Source of the DNA: Neobacillus sp. PS3-40 | GTDB lineage: Bacteria > Bacillota > Bacilli > Bacillales > Cytobacillaceae | NCBI RefSeq assembly: GCF_030915485.1 | Contig: NZ_CP133266.1 | Coordinates: 2,856,001 to 2,920,000, forward strand | Reading direction: 5' to 3' | Length of the DNA: 64,000 nucleotides | Shown: one piece after another, positions 50,549 to 60,113 of the stretch | How the letters are laid out: every line of letters starts with the position of its first letter | How positions within the stretch are numbered: position 1 is the stretch's first letter | Translations under genes and position numbers: made by a program | Notes under the pieces: generated by a model | Databases searched by the model: none | The model's input: the letters and a program-made list of their open reading frames with translations, nothing else | Told to the model about the DNA's origin: nothing

Positions 50549-51385
50549 ATGGAAAAAGCTGCAGATATCAATTCTTCATTGTTAAAAAAATTATGGCATC
50601 GGATTGAGGAAGATGATCTACCAGGATTATCAGCACAATTGGCATACTTTTTTCTACTTTCGCTCTTTCCGCTTCTTATTTTTCTTTTCACATTGTTACC
50701 TTATTTGCCAATCCAACATCAGGATATATTAGGAGTTATAAGGGGATTTGCTCCAAGTGAGACGATGAACTTAATTGAAAAAAATCTAATTGATATCATG
50801 AAGCATCGTCATGGTGGTTTGCTATCATTTGGGGTTATCGGTACAATCTGGTCTGCATCAAATGGGCTTAGTGCCATTGTTAGTGCCTTTAACAAAGCAT
50901 ACAACGTAAAGGAAAGCCGATCGTTTATTGTTTCAAGAGGAATGGCCGTCCTTTTAACTATTGGTATGCTTATTGTCATTATTGTGGCAATAGTCTTGCC
51001 GGTTTTTGGAAAAGGGATTGGGCTTTTTCTTTTTTCCCAATTTGGCTTTTCTAAACAATTCCTGATACTTTGGAGTACACTTCGTTGGCTAGTTAGTGCT
51101 GTTATCTTATTTCTTATTTTTACCGCCCTTTATTGGATCGCACCAAATATAAAATTGAAGTGCAGGAGTGCCTTTCCAGGAGCTGGCTTTTCAACAGTGG
51201 GTTGGATTGCTTCCTCCTTGGCATTATCTTTTTATGTTAGTAATTTTAGCAACTATTCCATTGCTTATGGAAGCATAGGAGCGATAATTGTTCTAATGAT
51301 ATGGCTATATATAACTGCGTTCATAATTATACTCGGTGGAGAAATTAATGCATTTTATAGTGAGAAGAGTAAAAATAATTGCTGA
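50549..51385 (+). CDS. yfkH: YihY/BrkB family membrane protein YfkH
   Basis: A 278-residue membrane protein with six helices; family motifs LSAQLAYFFLLSLFPLLIF, WSASNGLSAIVSAFNKAY and YGSIGAIIVLMIWLYITAFI. Often misnamed ribonuclease BN; actual function is unknown. It follows the YtxH gene by 15 bp, likely an operon. Confidence 0.88.
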   Translation: MEKAADINSSLLKKLWHRIEEDDLPGLSAQLAYFFLLSLFPLLIFLFTLLPYLPIQHQDILGVIRGFAPSETMNLIEKNLIDIMKHRHGGLLSFGVIGTIWSASNGLSAIVSAFNKAYNVKESRSFIVSRGMAVLLTIGMLIVIIVAIVLPVFGKGIGLFLFSQFGFSKQFLILWSTLRWLVSAVILFLIFTALYWIAPNIKLKCRSAFPGAGFSTVGWIASSLALSFYVSNFSNYSIAYGSIGAIIVLMIWLYITAFIIILGGEINAFYSEKSKNNC

Positions 51386-51469
51386 TCTCCATTACTTTCC
51401 TTTATGAAAATAAGGTTTTTGTTAACACTATGATTGGGTAGTTACCCAACATAAAGGGAGGTTTTAAAC

Positions 51470-51574
51470 TTGACGAAGCATACAAAAAAAGATGGCGGAA
51501 CAAAACAAAAAGGTAAAAGCCGCCCTAAGCAAAAAACTTCAGGATCTGCAAACGGCTCCAATGGATATCATTAA
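51470..51574 (+). CDS. Tiny basic hypothetical protein (34 aa)
   Basis: TTG at 51470, 8 nt after AAAGGGAGG, encodes MTKHTKKDGGTKQKGKSRPK then QKTSGSANGSNGYH. It is Lys/Gly/Ser rich with its own terminator immediately after, both supporting a real gene. Possibly a minor spore protein; not recognised. Confidence 0.6.
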   Translation: MTKHTKKDGGTKQKGKSRPKQKTSGSANGSNGYH

Positions 51575-51578
51575 ACGA

Positions 51579-51607
51579 AAAAAGGACCGGGTTTCCCCGG
51601 TCTTTTG
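51579..51607 (+). terminator. Terminator after the tiny basic gene
   Basis: AAAGGACCGGG / CCCGGTCTTTT, GC-rich stem with TTTT. Confidence 0.9.
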
Positions 51608-51666
51608 TTTAAGTTTGTTCGACTTTAGTGATGGGAAAATTGAACTGAAAATCAACAGATCCTTCT

Positions 51667-53577
51667 TTATTTCAGAAGCCGTAGACTATTTAGTATAACA
51701 AGGATCGTACTGCCTTCATGTCCAATCACTCCATATGGTAAATCAAGAACTTGGAAGAAATTTGAGGAAATCAACAATATAATAACTAAAATAGAAAAAA
51801 TAATATTTTGTTTAATTATCCGATTCATCCGTTTTGATAGTTGAATGGCCTCAGAAATTCGCGGTAAATCATTTTTCATTAAAACAACGTCGGCTGTTTC
51901 TAAAGCAACGTCCGTTCCTTCACCCATCGCAATTCCGATATTTGCTGTAGCAAGTGCAGGTGCATCATTGATCCCATCCCCAACCATGGCAACAGTAGAA
52001 AATTTTGTTTTCAATTTCTTGACTTGTTCCACCTTTTCAACTGGAAGGCATTCTGCGAAAAATTGGTCTACATGGCATTCTTCGGCAATAACTTGAGCTG
52101 TCTTGACGCTATCACCTGTAAGCATAACTGTATAAATTCCTTCTTTTTTTAAATGGTCAATGGCAAATTTTGTTTCTTCTCGAACAATATCTTTTAATGC
52201 GATCATTGCTGTTAGTTCTCCATTAATTTGGACAAAAACAAGCGTGTTTCCTTCGTTTGCTAATTCATTTTCCTTTCCGTTTGCAAATCCTTCGGCCGTT
52301 TCCTTGCCGACAAAATCTGCTTTCCCAATTTTCCATTGCTCACCATTCAATTCTGCTATTACTCCCAATCCCGGTATATCTTCAAGACTATCTGGATGAA
52401 GGAGGTCTTCCTTAATGATAGACTTTGTATATTTTACAATCGCCTGTGCAAGCGGATGGTTTGATTGGTTCTCAATAGATGCTACTTTCCACAATAGGTT
52501 GTTTTGATTGAACCCATCTTTCACAATGATCTCAGTTACTTCCGGTTTTCCCTTTGTGAGCGTGCCAGTTTTATCAAAGGCAATTGCCTCCAAATGGCAT
52601 AAATTTTCTAAATGGACACCACCCTTAAATAAAATACCATGACGTGCCCCTCTTGAAATGGCTGCGAGGGTTGCAGGCATAATTGAAGCAACGAGTGCAC
52701 AGGGTGAAGCAACTACAAGTAAAATCATGGCACGGTAGAAGGCTTCTTGCCAACTCCATTCAAGTAAAAAATGCGGAAGAAACATCATAAAGATTACAGT
52801 GATTAGAACGACTTTAACATAGGTACCTTCAAAGCGTTCTATAAAGAGTTGGGAAGGTGGCTTCTCACTTTGTGCAGATTGAACTAGCTCGATAATTTTA
52901 TGAAATAATGTTTCACTGCTGCCTTTTGTCACTTTGACCATAATTGCTCCAGAAAGGTTAACCGTTCCTGCAAAGACTTCATCATCATCCCCTTTGGAAA
53001 CTGGAATGGATTCTCCTGTGATAGTGGCCTCGTCAATGTTGGATTGCCCTTTTGTTATTACACCATCAGAAGGAACTCGTTCACCAGGTTTAACTAGAAT
53101 GTGATCACCAACTACAAGTTCAGAAACTGGAATCCTTTCTTCAATTCCATTGTTGATTAGGAGGGCCTCTTCAGGCTGAAGCTCCATTAAAGAGGAAATT
53201 TCTTTATGGCTTTTGTTCATCGTATATGTTTCTAAGGCGCCACTGACAGCAAAAATAAAGATTAAGATTGCACCTTCTGTCCAATACCCGATAATTGCTG
53301 ACCCGGCGGCTGCAAAGATCATTAACATTTCAACATTTAAGTTTTTTGATTGATATGTTGCCTTGATGCCTTGCTTTGCTTTTGCATACCCACCAATGAT
53401 AAAAGCAAACAAGTATGCAATAATGGAAATTTCGTTGTAATTACTTCTATCAAATAACCAGCCTGCTATAATCAGCACGCCACAAAATCCTGCTGCGATC
53501 AATTCTCCATACAATTTAATTTTCACCAAAAAATTTCTTTCTTGACGTTTTTCTTTCCCATTTGCTATTGAACCCAT
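51667..53577 (-). CDS. Heavy-metal-transporting P1B-type ATPase (ZosA/PfeT-like)
   Basis: A 636-residue metal-exporting or -importing ATPase. Six to eight helices, ion-binding motif SPCALVASIM in helix 6, TGES actuator (ATITGESIPV), phosphorylation site DKTGTLTKG, HP motif SNHPLA and hinge VAMVGDGINDAPALA. There is no N-terminal CxxC metal-binding domain, as in ZosA/PfeT and ZntA-type short forms. Metal (Zn, Cd, Co or Fe) cannot be fixed from sequence. GGGGGAT precedes the ATG. Confidence 0.9.
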   Translation of the reverse strand: MGSIANGKEKRQERNFLVKIKLYGELIAAGFCGVLIIAGWLFDRSNYNEISIIAYLFAFIIGGYAKAKQGIKATYQSKNLNVEMLMIFAAAGSAIIGYWTEGAILIFIFAVSGALETYTMNKSHKEISSLMELQPEEALLINNGIEERIPVSELVVGDHILVKPGERVPSDGVITKGQSNIDEATITGESIPVSKGDDDEVFAGTVNLSGAIMVKVTKGSSETLFHKIIELVQSAQSEKPPSQLFIERFEGTYVKVVLITVIFMMFLPHFLLEWSWQEAFYRAMILLVVASPCALVASIMPATLAAISRGARHGILFKGGVHLENLCHLEAIAFDKTGTLTKGKPEVTEIIVKDGFNQNNLLWKVASIENQSNHPLAQAIVKYTKSIIKEDLLHPDSLEDIPGLGVIAELNGEQWKIGKADFVGKETAEGFANGKENELANEGNTLVFVQINGELTAMIALKDIVREETKFAIDHLKKEGIYTVMLTGDSVKTAQVIAEECHVDQFFAECLPVEKVEQVKKLKTKFSTVAMVGDGINDAPALATANIGIAMGEGTDVALETADVVLMKNDLPRISEAIQLSKRMNRIIKQNIIFSILVIILLISSNFFQVLDLPYGVIGHEGSTILVILNSLRLLK

Positions 53578-53604
53578 GTAAGATCCCCCCTAAGCTAACT
53601 CAAG

Positions 53605-53619
53605 TGATAGAAATAATCA
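53605..53619. promoter_or_regulatory. Weak Fur/PerR-like box before the P1B ATPase gene
   Basis: TGATAGAAATAATCA matches 11 of 14 defined positions of the 7-1-7 Fur motif TGATAAT-N-ATTATCA, about 28 bp upstream of the start codon. In AT-rich DNA such matches are common. Confidence 0.25.
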
Positions 53620-53639
53620 GAATCAATACCCTTATAAAA

Positions 53640-53669
53640 ACACGAAAGCTGTCATCAAATGATGACAGC
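53640..53669 (-). terminator. Terminator of the YfkF-like MFS gene
   Basis: GCTGTCATC / GATGACAGC with a 4-nt loop; on the minus strand TTTCGTGTTTTT follows. Confidence 0.8.
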
Positions 53670-53759
53670 GTAGTAATTATGAACGTTATGATATGAATAT
53701 CTTGCCATTTATACCTTACCATATAGTTTATGCGTTGAAAAAGAAAAAGCACCATCATT

Positions 53760-54935
53760 TTAAGTTACTTTGTTCAAAATTGGTTGAGTTCTTTTTCCAA
53801 ATATAAAAATAATGATGAAAATAATGAATAGAATTGTACTTATGATATGGAAGAAACTGATACTTTTGTAAAACTGTAAAAATAGTCCACCGATAATAGG
53901 CCCACTTAAACTGCCAATACTGAAAAAGATCCCACACATTAAATTCCCAGTAGGCATTAAACTTTTTGGCATCAAATCGGACATATAGCTAATTCCAAGT
54001 GAAAAAGTGGAACCTACAACCATTCCAGCGATAAGAAATGAAAGGATTAGTCCAACAATAGAATGTTCAAGAAAGCTTGCTACAGTAAAACTTGAAAATC
54101 CAAGAAAAAGAACAGTTACCAGTATATTTCTTCTTCCAAATTGATCACTAAGTATTCCTAATGGAAGCTGGGTAATAATGCTTCCAATCGCAAATGCAGT
54201 CAAAACAATAGAAACATTTGTTATCTCAAGCCCAATTCGTAATCCATAGACAGGAAAAATACCGTTTAATGATGATTCTAAGAAACCATAGGCGAAAGGA
54301 GGTAAAAACGCAACCCAACCATATTTCCAAGCTTTTGAAAAACGTTTAATGGTTTCAACAAAAGAATTCAAACCTATTTCATGCTCTGGAAAATCATTTT
54401 TAAGGGTAAATAAAAATAACCACCCTACAAGACAAAAGCAGGCAGAAACAATGAAAGGCAAGGAAGGATTAACATTTACTAATGGTGTCATAAGTGGACC
54501 AGATGCGAATCCAATCCCATAAAATAATCCATATAGTGAAATGTTTCGTCCTCTTCTGTTTTCTTTAGAGGAAGATGTGATCCATGTTTGGGTAGCAAAA
54601 TGAAGAGCATGATCTCCAATCCCGATAATAAGACGAAGAGTAAACCAAAACCAAAAAGATTTCCATAAAGGAAACATGGCTAGTGAGAGAATGACCAATG
54701 CTGAACCCGCGATTAGTACAGGTTTATAGCCGTATTTTCGTAAAGGTGCTTCCATAAAAGGGGATACAAGCAGAATCCCAATATATAAAGCAGTTGCATT
54801 TAAGCCATTTAATGATGATGAAATCCCACTTTTTTCAAAAATAACAGCAATGAGAGGAAGAAGCATCCCCTGTGAAAAACCTGAAATGGCAACAATACTG
54901 ATCAATATCCAAAATTGAAAGTACTTCTTTTCCAT
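53760..54935 (-). CDS. yfkF: MFS transporter YfkF
   Basis: A 391-residue, 12-helix transporter of the DHA1 type with GILSDQFGRRNILVTVLFLG (motif A copy) and a first helix starting WILISIVAISGFSQGMLLPL. Placed next to yfkE (divergent), matching the B. subtilis yfkE-yfkF neighbourhood. Substrate unknown. GAGGTAG precedes the ATG. Confidence 0.83.
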   Translation of the reverse strand: MEKKYFQFWILISIVAISGFSQGMLLPLIAVIFEKSGISSSLNGLNATALYIGILLVSPFMEAPLRKYGYKPVLIAGSALVILSLAMFPLWKSFWFWFTLRLIIGIGDHALHFATQTWITSSSKENRRGRNISLYGLFYGIGFASGPLMTPLVNVNPSLPFIVSACFCLVGWLFLFTLKNDFPEHEIGLNSFVETIKRFSKAWKYGWVAFLPPFAYGFLESSLNGIFPVYGLRIGLEITNVSIVLTAFAIGSIITQLPLGILSDQFGRRNILVTVLFLGFSSFTVASFLEHSIVGLILSFLIAGMVVGSTFSLGISYMSDLMPKSLMPTGNLMCGIFFSIGSLSGPIIGGLFLQFYKSISFFHIISTILFIIFIIIFIFGKRTQPILNKVT

Positions 54936-55157
54936 AAACTACCTCGAAAATTCCTGGATTTGATTGTGGAAATTGAAAAATACATTTTGTATATAAACGA
55001 TGTTATCTAGAATAGGTTAGATTTGCAAGGTAAATATTTAATATTGGATAAGCTAAGGAAGGATACTTGAATGGAATTAGAATAAACATGAAGTTGAAAT
55101 GGAGAGAATAAAATCAGAATAAAGGGATGAAGGAGAGAAAAGAGTGGAGGGAATGCG

Positions 55158-56216
55158 GTGACAAACAAAATATTTACACTTATGCTGATTTTTGGTGTAC
55201 CACTTTCGATTATAGGAGCCTATCTTCATTGGTCGAGAATTCTAATGTTCATTCTTTATTGTTTAACGATTATTGCGTTAGCTGGTTTTATGGGAAGAGC
55301 AACCGAAAGCTTAGCTATTGTAGCTGGACCACGAATTGGCGGGTTATTAAATGCAACCTTTGGGAATGCTGTAGAATTAATTATTTCTATTTTTGCTTTG
55401 AAAGCTGGTCTTGTTGGAGTTGTTCTCGCTTCCATAACAGGTTCTGTATTAGGGAATTTATTGCTTGTTGCTGGATTTTCCTTTTTTATGGGCGGGTTAA
55501 AATACAAACGTCAAGAATTCAATGTATATGATGCAAGGAATAATTCTGGTTTGTTAATATTTGCGGTGATTGTTGCATTTGTCATCCCTGAAGTTTTTTC
55601 AATAAATATGAAAAGTACTGAAACCTTAACATTAAGTGTAGGAATTTCGTTTATTTTAATTTTTTTATACTTAGCAGCCTTATTTTTCAAGCTTGTTACA
55701 CATCGTGGTGTATACCAGCATGAAGATGAATCAGAGGGACATCTTGAAGAAGAACCTGAATGGGGAAAGGGAAAAGCTATTGCAATTCTCGCAATTTCAA
55801 CTGTAGTGGTTGCATATATATCAGAGCACCTTGTTCATACCATCGAATATGTTGCAACATCCTTTGGCTGGACGGAGTTATTTATTGGGGTAATTATTAT
55901 CGCAATCGTTGGAAATGCAGCAGAACATGCATCAGCAGTTTTAATGGCATACAAAAATAAAATGGATATTGCTGTTGAAATTGCGATTGGCTCTACTCTT
56001 CAAGTGGCTATGTTTGTTGCTCCTGTTCTTGTTCTTGCGTCACTTTTCTTTCCTACTTCAATGCCGCTCTTATTCAGTTGGCCAGAATTAACCGCTATGG
56101 TATCCTCGGTATTTTTAATGATTATCATCTCTAACGACGGAGAATCCAATTGGTTTGAGGGACTTACCTTAATTGCGGCATATTTCATAATGGGATTGGG
56201 CTTCTTCTTATTGTAA
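55158..56216 (+). CDS. yfkE: Calcium/proton antiporter YfkE (CaCA family)
   Basis: A 352-residue cation exchanger with 11 helices and the two CaCA repeats GNAVELIISIFALKAG and GNAAEHASAVLMAYKNKMD, which form the ion site. It exports Ca2+ for H+. An acidic loop (EDESEGHLEEEPE) separates the halves. GTG at 55158 follows AGTGGAGGG. The stop codon abuts a dispersed repeat whose end acts as a terminator only in the other orientation. Confidence 0.94.
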   Translation: MTNKIFTLMLIFGVPLSIIGAYLHWSRILMFILYCLTIIALAGFMGRATESLAIVAGPRIGGLLNATFGNAVELIISIFALKAGLVGVVLASITGSVLGNLLLVAGFSFFMGGLKYKRQEFNVYDARNNSGLLIFAVIVAFVIPEVFSINMKSTETLTLSVGISFILIFLYLAALFFKLVTHRGVYQHEDESEGHLEEEPEWGKGKAIAILAISTVVVAYISEHLVHTIEYVATSFGWTELFIGVIIIAIVGNAAEHASAVLMAYKNKMDIAVEIAIGSTLQVAMFVAPVLVLASLFFPTSMPLLFSWPELTAMVSSVFLMIIISNDGESNWFEGLTLIAAYFIMGLGFFLL

Positions 56217-56311
56217 AGAAAACTCGCTGATTGGCGAGCCCCTAAGGGCGATGACAGAAGCGTAGTTGCCCTTATGCGATAGCAGAATTTATGGATAAAA
56301 TTCTGATTAGC
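56217..56311 (-). repeat. ~100-bp dispersed repeat, copy 2 (inverted)
   Basis: Near-identical to 37425-37523 in reverse orientation, directly after the yfkE stop codon: from AAAACTCGCTGATTGGCGAG to TTCTGATTAGC. Confidence 0.9.
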
Positions 56312-56320
56312 TAAATAAAA

Positions 56321-56350
56321 GACTCTAAGCCAGCTCGGCTTAGAGTCTTC
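56321..56350. terminator. Terminator downstream of yfkE
   Basis: GACTCTAAGCC / GGCTTAGAGTC with 5-nt loop, followed by TTCTTTAT. Confidence 0.88.
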
Positions 56351-56720
56351 TTTATACATATAATTTAATCATTAAGTACGTTGTTAAAAATAATCATTAA
56401 GGGAAAAACCAATCGCTTTAACTTTGGGTCCATCAATCACCAACCTTCCTGTTCAGTCATTGAATAGGAAAACACGAGTGCCGAATATCATATAAGACGG
56501 AAATCCCAACCTCCTTATTAAATAGAACTTTCGCGAATTGATTACTGCCCTCCTTTGTATAAAGGATGGGTTTATTATAATATAAACTTCAAGTTTTGTA
56601 AATGTTCCGATTATTACATTTTCTTTACTAAAATTTAGATTAAAAATGGATAATATCTATCAACAACGAAAACACTATGTAGAGTGATTAGAATGCTATT
56701 TAGTGAAAGGAGTCAACACA
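56351..56720. other. Intergenic region upstream of yfkD
   Basis: About 370 bp. On the minus strand two very short frames (12 and 22 codons) follow GGAGG-like sequences near 56465-56515 and 56440, but neither is recognisable. AT-rich sequence before yfkD probably holds its promoter. Confidence 0.3.
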
Positions 56721-57530
56721 GTGAAAAAATTCTCTTCAATAGTATTGACATTGCTTTTAATGCTTTCATTACTACCATCCGTCTTTGCCGAAAAAATCCC
56801 TGAGAAAAGTGGACCAGCGCAGTATCAAGTGCCTTCTTCCGTTCGAAATATTACTAAAGAAAATACGTATCCAAATCCAACGCAAGATTTACCTTTATTA
56901 CAACCGAGTGAGTTAACTAAAAAATTGATCGATTCATCTAAAGTTAAAATAGAGAATCCAGATTTAATTCGGATGCTAAATGAATCTAGTATCAATAGTA
57001 CACCGTTTGCAATTGGGTATCGGGCAATTGTTTATCTTGGCCAGTGGCCTTTAAACTATGTATCGACGGAAACCTCCCCAAATTGGGAATATCAAAAAAT
57101 AAATACTAATTATTACGATAATAGGGGTGGCAAGGTTCCGTACCAAATTCATTATGTTCAAGAGGCACAAAAGATAATAAGAGGTGGTTTAACGGCGAAA
57201 ATTTCCAATGCAGAAGAAGTTAAGAAAATGATGCTCTTAAAAGCAATGGAAAAAACAAAACTACCGCTTTCTTTTGATACCGTGATTGGAGGCGGGACTA
57301 AAAATGATCATGTCTATAATATTGCTTCCAATCGATTGGGCTATCTATATGCTTATGCACCAGCAGTAAATGAAAAAGGAAAAGTTACTTTCGGTGAAGT
57401 TTACTTAATGCTAAAAGGAAGTAAGAAATTTATTGTAGTTAAGAATGTAACATCACAAGGTATAGGTGCATGGATTCCAGTTCAGGATTATGTCTCCTTT
57501 GGCTTTTATGCGGCGGAACGACCAAGGTAA
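56721..57530 (+). CDS. yfkD: YfkD-like secreted protein
   Basis: A 269-residue protein with a signal peptide (VKKFSSIVLTLLLMLSLLPSVFA, cut near residue 23). The mature part matches the YfkD family by context and features such as YRAIVYLGQWPLNYVS and GIGAWIPVQDYVSFGFY. Function unknown. GTG at 56721 follows GAAAGGAG; it neighbours yfkE and yfjT as in B. subtilis. Confidence 0.85.
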   Translation: MKKFSSIVLTLLLMLSLLPSVFAEKIPEKSGPAQYQVPSSVRNITKENTYPNPTQDLPLLQPSELTKKLIDSSKVKIENPDLIRMLNESSINSTPFAIGYRAIVYLGQWPLNYVSTETSPNWEYQKINTNYYDNRGGKVPYQIHYVQEAQKIIRGGLTAKISNAEEVKKMMLLKAMEKTKLPLSFDTVIGGGTKNDHVYNIASNRLGYLYAYAPAVNEKGKVTFGEVYLMLKGSKKFIVVKNVTSQGIGAWIPVQDYVSFGFYAAERPR

Positions 57531-57546
57531 AGAGTTCTAGAGTAAG

Positions 57547-57580
57547 GGCTCCTTCGATTTAGTGAAGGGGTCCTCTTTTG
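57547..57580 (+). terminator. Terminator after yfkD
   Basis: AGGGCTCCTTC pairs with GAAGGGGTCCT (wobbles included), followed by CTTTTG. Confidence 0.65.
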
Positions 57581-57647
57581 ATTAGTGCTGGAGGATGAGG
57601 TCGATAAATGCAAGGCAAGGAAAACTAAACCTCATTTTCGTTGCAAT

Positions 57648-57689
57648 CATCGCCCATAGGGGCTCGCCAATCGGCGAGTTTTCTTTATA
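57648..57689 (+). repeat. ~100-bp dispersed repeat, copy 3 (3' part only)
   Basis: CATCGCCCATAGGGGCTCGC to GCGAGTTTTCTTTATA matches the last ~40 bp of copy 1, keeping the CTCGC/GCGAG hairpin and T-run. Confidence 0.85.
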
Positions 57690-57754
57690 AAAGAATTGAT
57701 TAATATGCTTTTTTTCGATAGGATGATAACGGAAATAGAAAGGGGAGAGGCACC

Positions 57755-57940
57755 TTGGGAAATCTAATTAATGATAAAAATAAGCAAGTTACTTTTTTAA
57801 AACAAAAATTGAATATGTTCCTTGATATGCTAGAGGCAATTGATCCAGAGCATACTGATCTAGATGATATCGACCGAATGATCGCTGTAGTGGATGAAAT
57901 GGAATCAAAATGCAAGGAATTTAATCATAGAGAGTGCTAA
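57755..57940 (+). CDS. yfjT: SE1561/YfjT family small protein
   Basis: A 61-residue acidic helical protein (KQKLNMFLDMLEAIDPEHTD then DIDRMIAVVDEMESKCKEF) of the SE1561 family, equivalent to B. subtilis YfjT in size and neighbourhood. TTG at 57755 after AAAGGGGAGAGG. Function unknown. Confidence 0.82.
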   Translation: MGNLINDKNKQVTFLKQKLNMFLDMLEAIDPEHTDLDDIDRMIAVVDEMESKCKEFNHREC

Positions 57941-57966
57941 AGAGTCTGTTCAACAGGCTCTTTTTG
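57941..57966 (+). terminator. Terminator after yfjT
   Basis: AGAG-CTGTT and AACAG-CTCT pair around a 1-3 nt loop, followed by TTTTTG. Confidence 0.7.
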
Positions 57967-58392
57967 CTTGGAAAAAAATTGATGAACCAGTTAATTTACT
58001 GGCTTTTTGAATGTTGGCCATGGTTTTTAGGATTTTCCTTAGTATAAAGTCCTAGATCAGCTCTTCATCCATAAAACAATAAATGAAAACGTTTGCTAGC
58101 TTCTTCTTTAAATCATCATAGTAGAGGAGTATAATTAAAATCGATAATATTTGTAAAATTAAAAACATGGTTTGCTTTGAATGAAGAAAAGAGGCGGAGC
58201 TATGCACAAGCGAATCGGAGTATTCAATTCGTAGTATAAAGTATAGGTGAAACCTACTTCATTCACACCCCATATGATGTTGATCTAGTACATATAGCAA
58301 AATTATTTTTCATCGTAAATGGTGGTGTTTAAAACGTTGTGCGTTTTAATGCAAATTAAACATTAGGGAACAAAGGGAAGGGGTTACTCGAA
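57967..58392. other. Intergenic region upstream of fumA
   Basis: About 425 bp. It contains AAAGAGGCGGAGCTATG (58188-58204) opening a 10-codon frame broken by TAG, then a further ~28 protein-like codons ending at 58332, possibly a decayed small gene. Nothing recognised; the fumA ribosome binding site GGGAAGGGG is at its end. Confidence 0.3.
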
Positions 58393-59928
58393 ATGGATTT
58401 AGTGAAATTTGAAGAGAGTATGTATCAGCTTATTTTGGAAACATCAACAAAGCTGCCAAGAGACGTTCGCCGTGCAGTGCTGGGGGCAAAAGAAAGAGAA
58501 AATGCTGGAACGAGTGCAGCAATGAGCCTTGCAACCATTACAAACAATATTAAAATGGCTGATGATCAAAGGGCGCCAATTTGCCAGGATACTGGTTTAC
58601 CTACATTCAAGATCAAAACACCAGTTGGGGTTAATCAATTAGAGTTAAAAACGGCAATTAGAAATGCAATCGCTCTTGCTACTAAAAATGGAAAGTTACG
58701 TCCAAACTCTGTGGATTCTTTAACAGGAGAAAATAGTGGCGACAATCTTGGTGGCGGCACTCCAGTAATCAAATTTGATCAATGGGAAAAAGATTATATT
58801 GAGGTTCGCCTAATATTAAAAGGGGGCGGCTGTGAGAATAAAAATATTCAATACAGCTTGCCAAGTGAAATCGAAGGACTTGGCCGGGCGGGCCGAGATT
58901 TAGACGGCATCCGTAAATGTGTCTTACATTCAGTTTACCAAGCGCAAGGTCAAGGCTGCAGTGCAGGCTTCATCGGGGTTGGCATAGGTGGGGACCGTTC
59001 CTCTGGTTACGACTTAGCGAAAGAGCAGCTATTCCGTTCGGTTGAGGATGTAAATCCAATTGAAGATCTTCGGAAGCTAGAAGAGTATATTATGAAAAAT
59101 GCCAATGAACTAGGAATTGGAACAATGGGCTTTGGTGGAGAAACGACGCTTTTAGGCTGCAAAATTGGGGTTATGAACCGCATTCCTGCAAGTTTCTATG
59201 TATCCGTTGCCTATAATTGTTGGGCATTCCGTCGTGCAGGTGTTTCGATTGACCCTGAAAACGGTGAAATTCAAGAATGGATGTACCAAGAAGGCAAACA
59301 TATTGATTTTACCCAAAATGAGGAAGAAAAAAAATCTATGTCATCGCAAAAAGTAATTGCTCTTCAAGCACCGATTACTGAAGATCAAATACGCTCATTA
59401 AAGGTTGGCGATGTGGTTCAAATTAACGGCAGAATGTACACTGGCCGTGATGCGATTCATAAACATTTATCTGATCATGATGCACCAGTTGATTTAAATG
59501 GCCAAGTTATTTACCACTGTGGTCCTGTAATGCTAAAGGATGAAGCGGGCGTTTGGCATGTCAAAGCAGCTGGTCCAACAACAAGTATTCGTGAAGAGCC
59601 TTACCAAGGAGACATTATGAAGAAATTCGGCATCCGTGCCGTAATTGGAAAAGGCGGAATGGGTCCAAAAACATTAGCAGCTCTTCAAGAACACGGCGGC
59701 GTTTATCTAAATGCAATCGGCGGGGCAGCTCAATATTATGCAGATTGCATAAAAGCTGTAGAAGGCGTTGACCTAATGCAATTTGGTATTCCAGAAGCAA
59801 TGTGGCATCTTAAAGTAGAAGGTTTCACAGCAGTCGTCACGATGGACTCACACGGAAACAGCCTACATGTAGACGTTGATAAATCATCATTGGAAAAATT
59901 AGCAGGATTCAGTGAGCGGGTATTCTAA
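58393..59928 (+). CDS. fumA: Class I (iron-sulfur) fumarate hydratase
   Basis: A 511-residue two-domain class I fumarase (alpha domain ~1-280, beta domain ~320-511 fused). Cluster cysteines include CQDTGLPTF; the catalytic region of the beta domain shows GRDAIHKHL and CGPVM. It interconverts fumarate and malate with an oxygen-sensitive 4Fe-4S cluster, complementing the class II FumC of most bacilli. L(+)-tartrate dehydratase activity is an alternative for the family. Confidence 0.93.
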   Translation: MDLVKFEESMYQLILETSTKLPRDVRRAVLGAKERENAGTSAAMSLATITNNIKMADDQRAPICQDTGLPTFKIKTPVGVNQLELKTAIRNAIALATKNGKLRPNSVDSLTGENSGDNLGGGTPVIKFDQWEKDYIEVRLILKGGGCENKNIQYSLPSEIEGLGRAGRDLDGIRKCVLHSVYQAQGQGCSAGFIGVGIGGDRSSGYDLAKEQLFRSVEDVNPIEDLRKLEEYIMKNANELGIGTMGFGGETTLLGCKIGVMNRIPASFYVSVAYNCWAFRRAGVSIDPENGEIQEWMYQEGKHIDFTQNEEEKKSMSSQKVIALQAPITEDQIRSLKVGDVVQINGRMYTGRDAIHKHLSDHDAPVDLNGQVIYHCGPVMLKDEAGVWHVKAAGPTTSIREEPYQGDIMKKFGIRAVIGKGGMGPKTLAALQEHGGVYLNAIGGAAQYYADCIKAVEGVDLMQFGIPEAMWHLKVEGFTAVVTMDSHGNSLHVDVDKSSLEKLAGFSERVF

Positions 59929-59937
59929 TTTTTTAGG

Positions 59938-59969
59938 AGCAGGTTCCTTCAGGGGTACCTGCTTTTTTA
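59938..59969 (+). terminator. Terminator after fumA
   Basis: AGCAGGT / ACCTGCT with TTTTTT. Confidence 0.85.
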
Positions 59970-60040
59970 TGCATAAATTCTGCTAGCACATAAGGGTAAC
60001 TATGCTATCAGACAGTTTCTTAACTAAAGGACGAGTTTAT
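59969..60040 (+). repeat. ~100-bp dispersed repeat, copy 4 (degenerate 5' part)
   Basis: TGCATAAATTCTGCTAGCAC then ATAAGGGTAACTATGCT matches the central part of copies 1 and 2; the 3' part (to ACGAGTTTATTAT) is strongly diverged. Confidence 0.7.
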
Positions 60041-60113
60041 TATCAAAAAACTACCAATCATTTTTCCCCCAGATACAGCAAATACTAAAAAAAACAAAAT
60101 AGGGGGATCATGG

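Noticed and set aside
53605-53619. Functional Fur box proving iron control of the P1B ATPase
   Set aside because: Only 11 of 14 positions match in AT-rich DNA; kept as a low-confidence site only.
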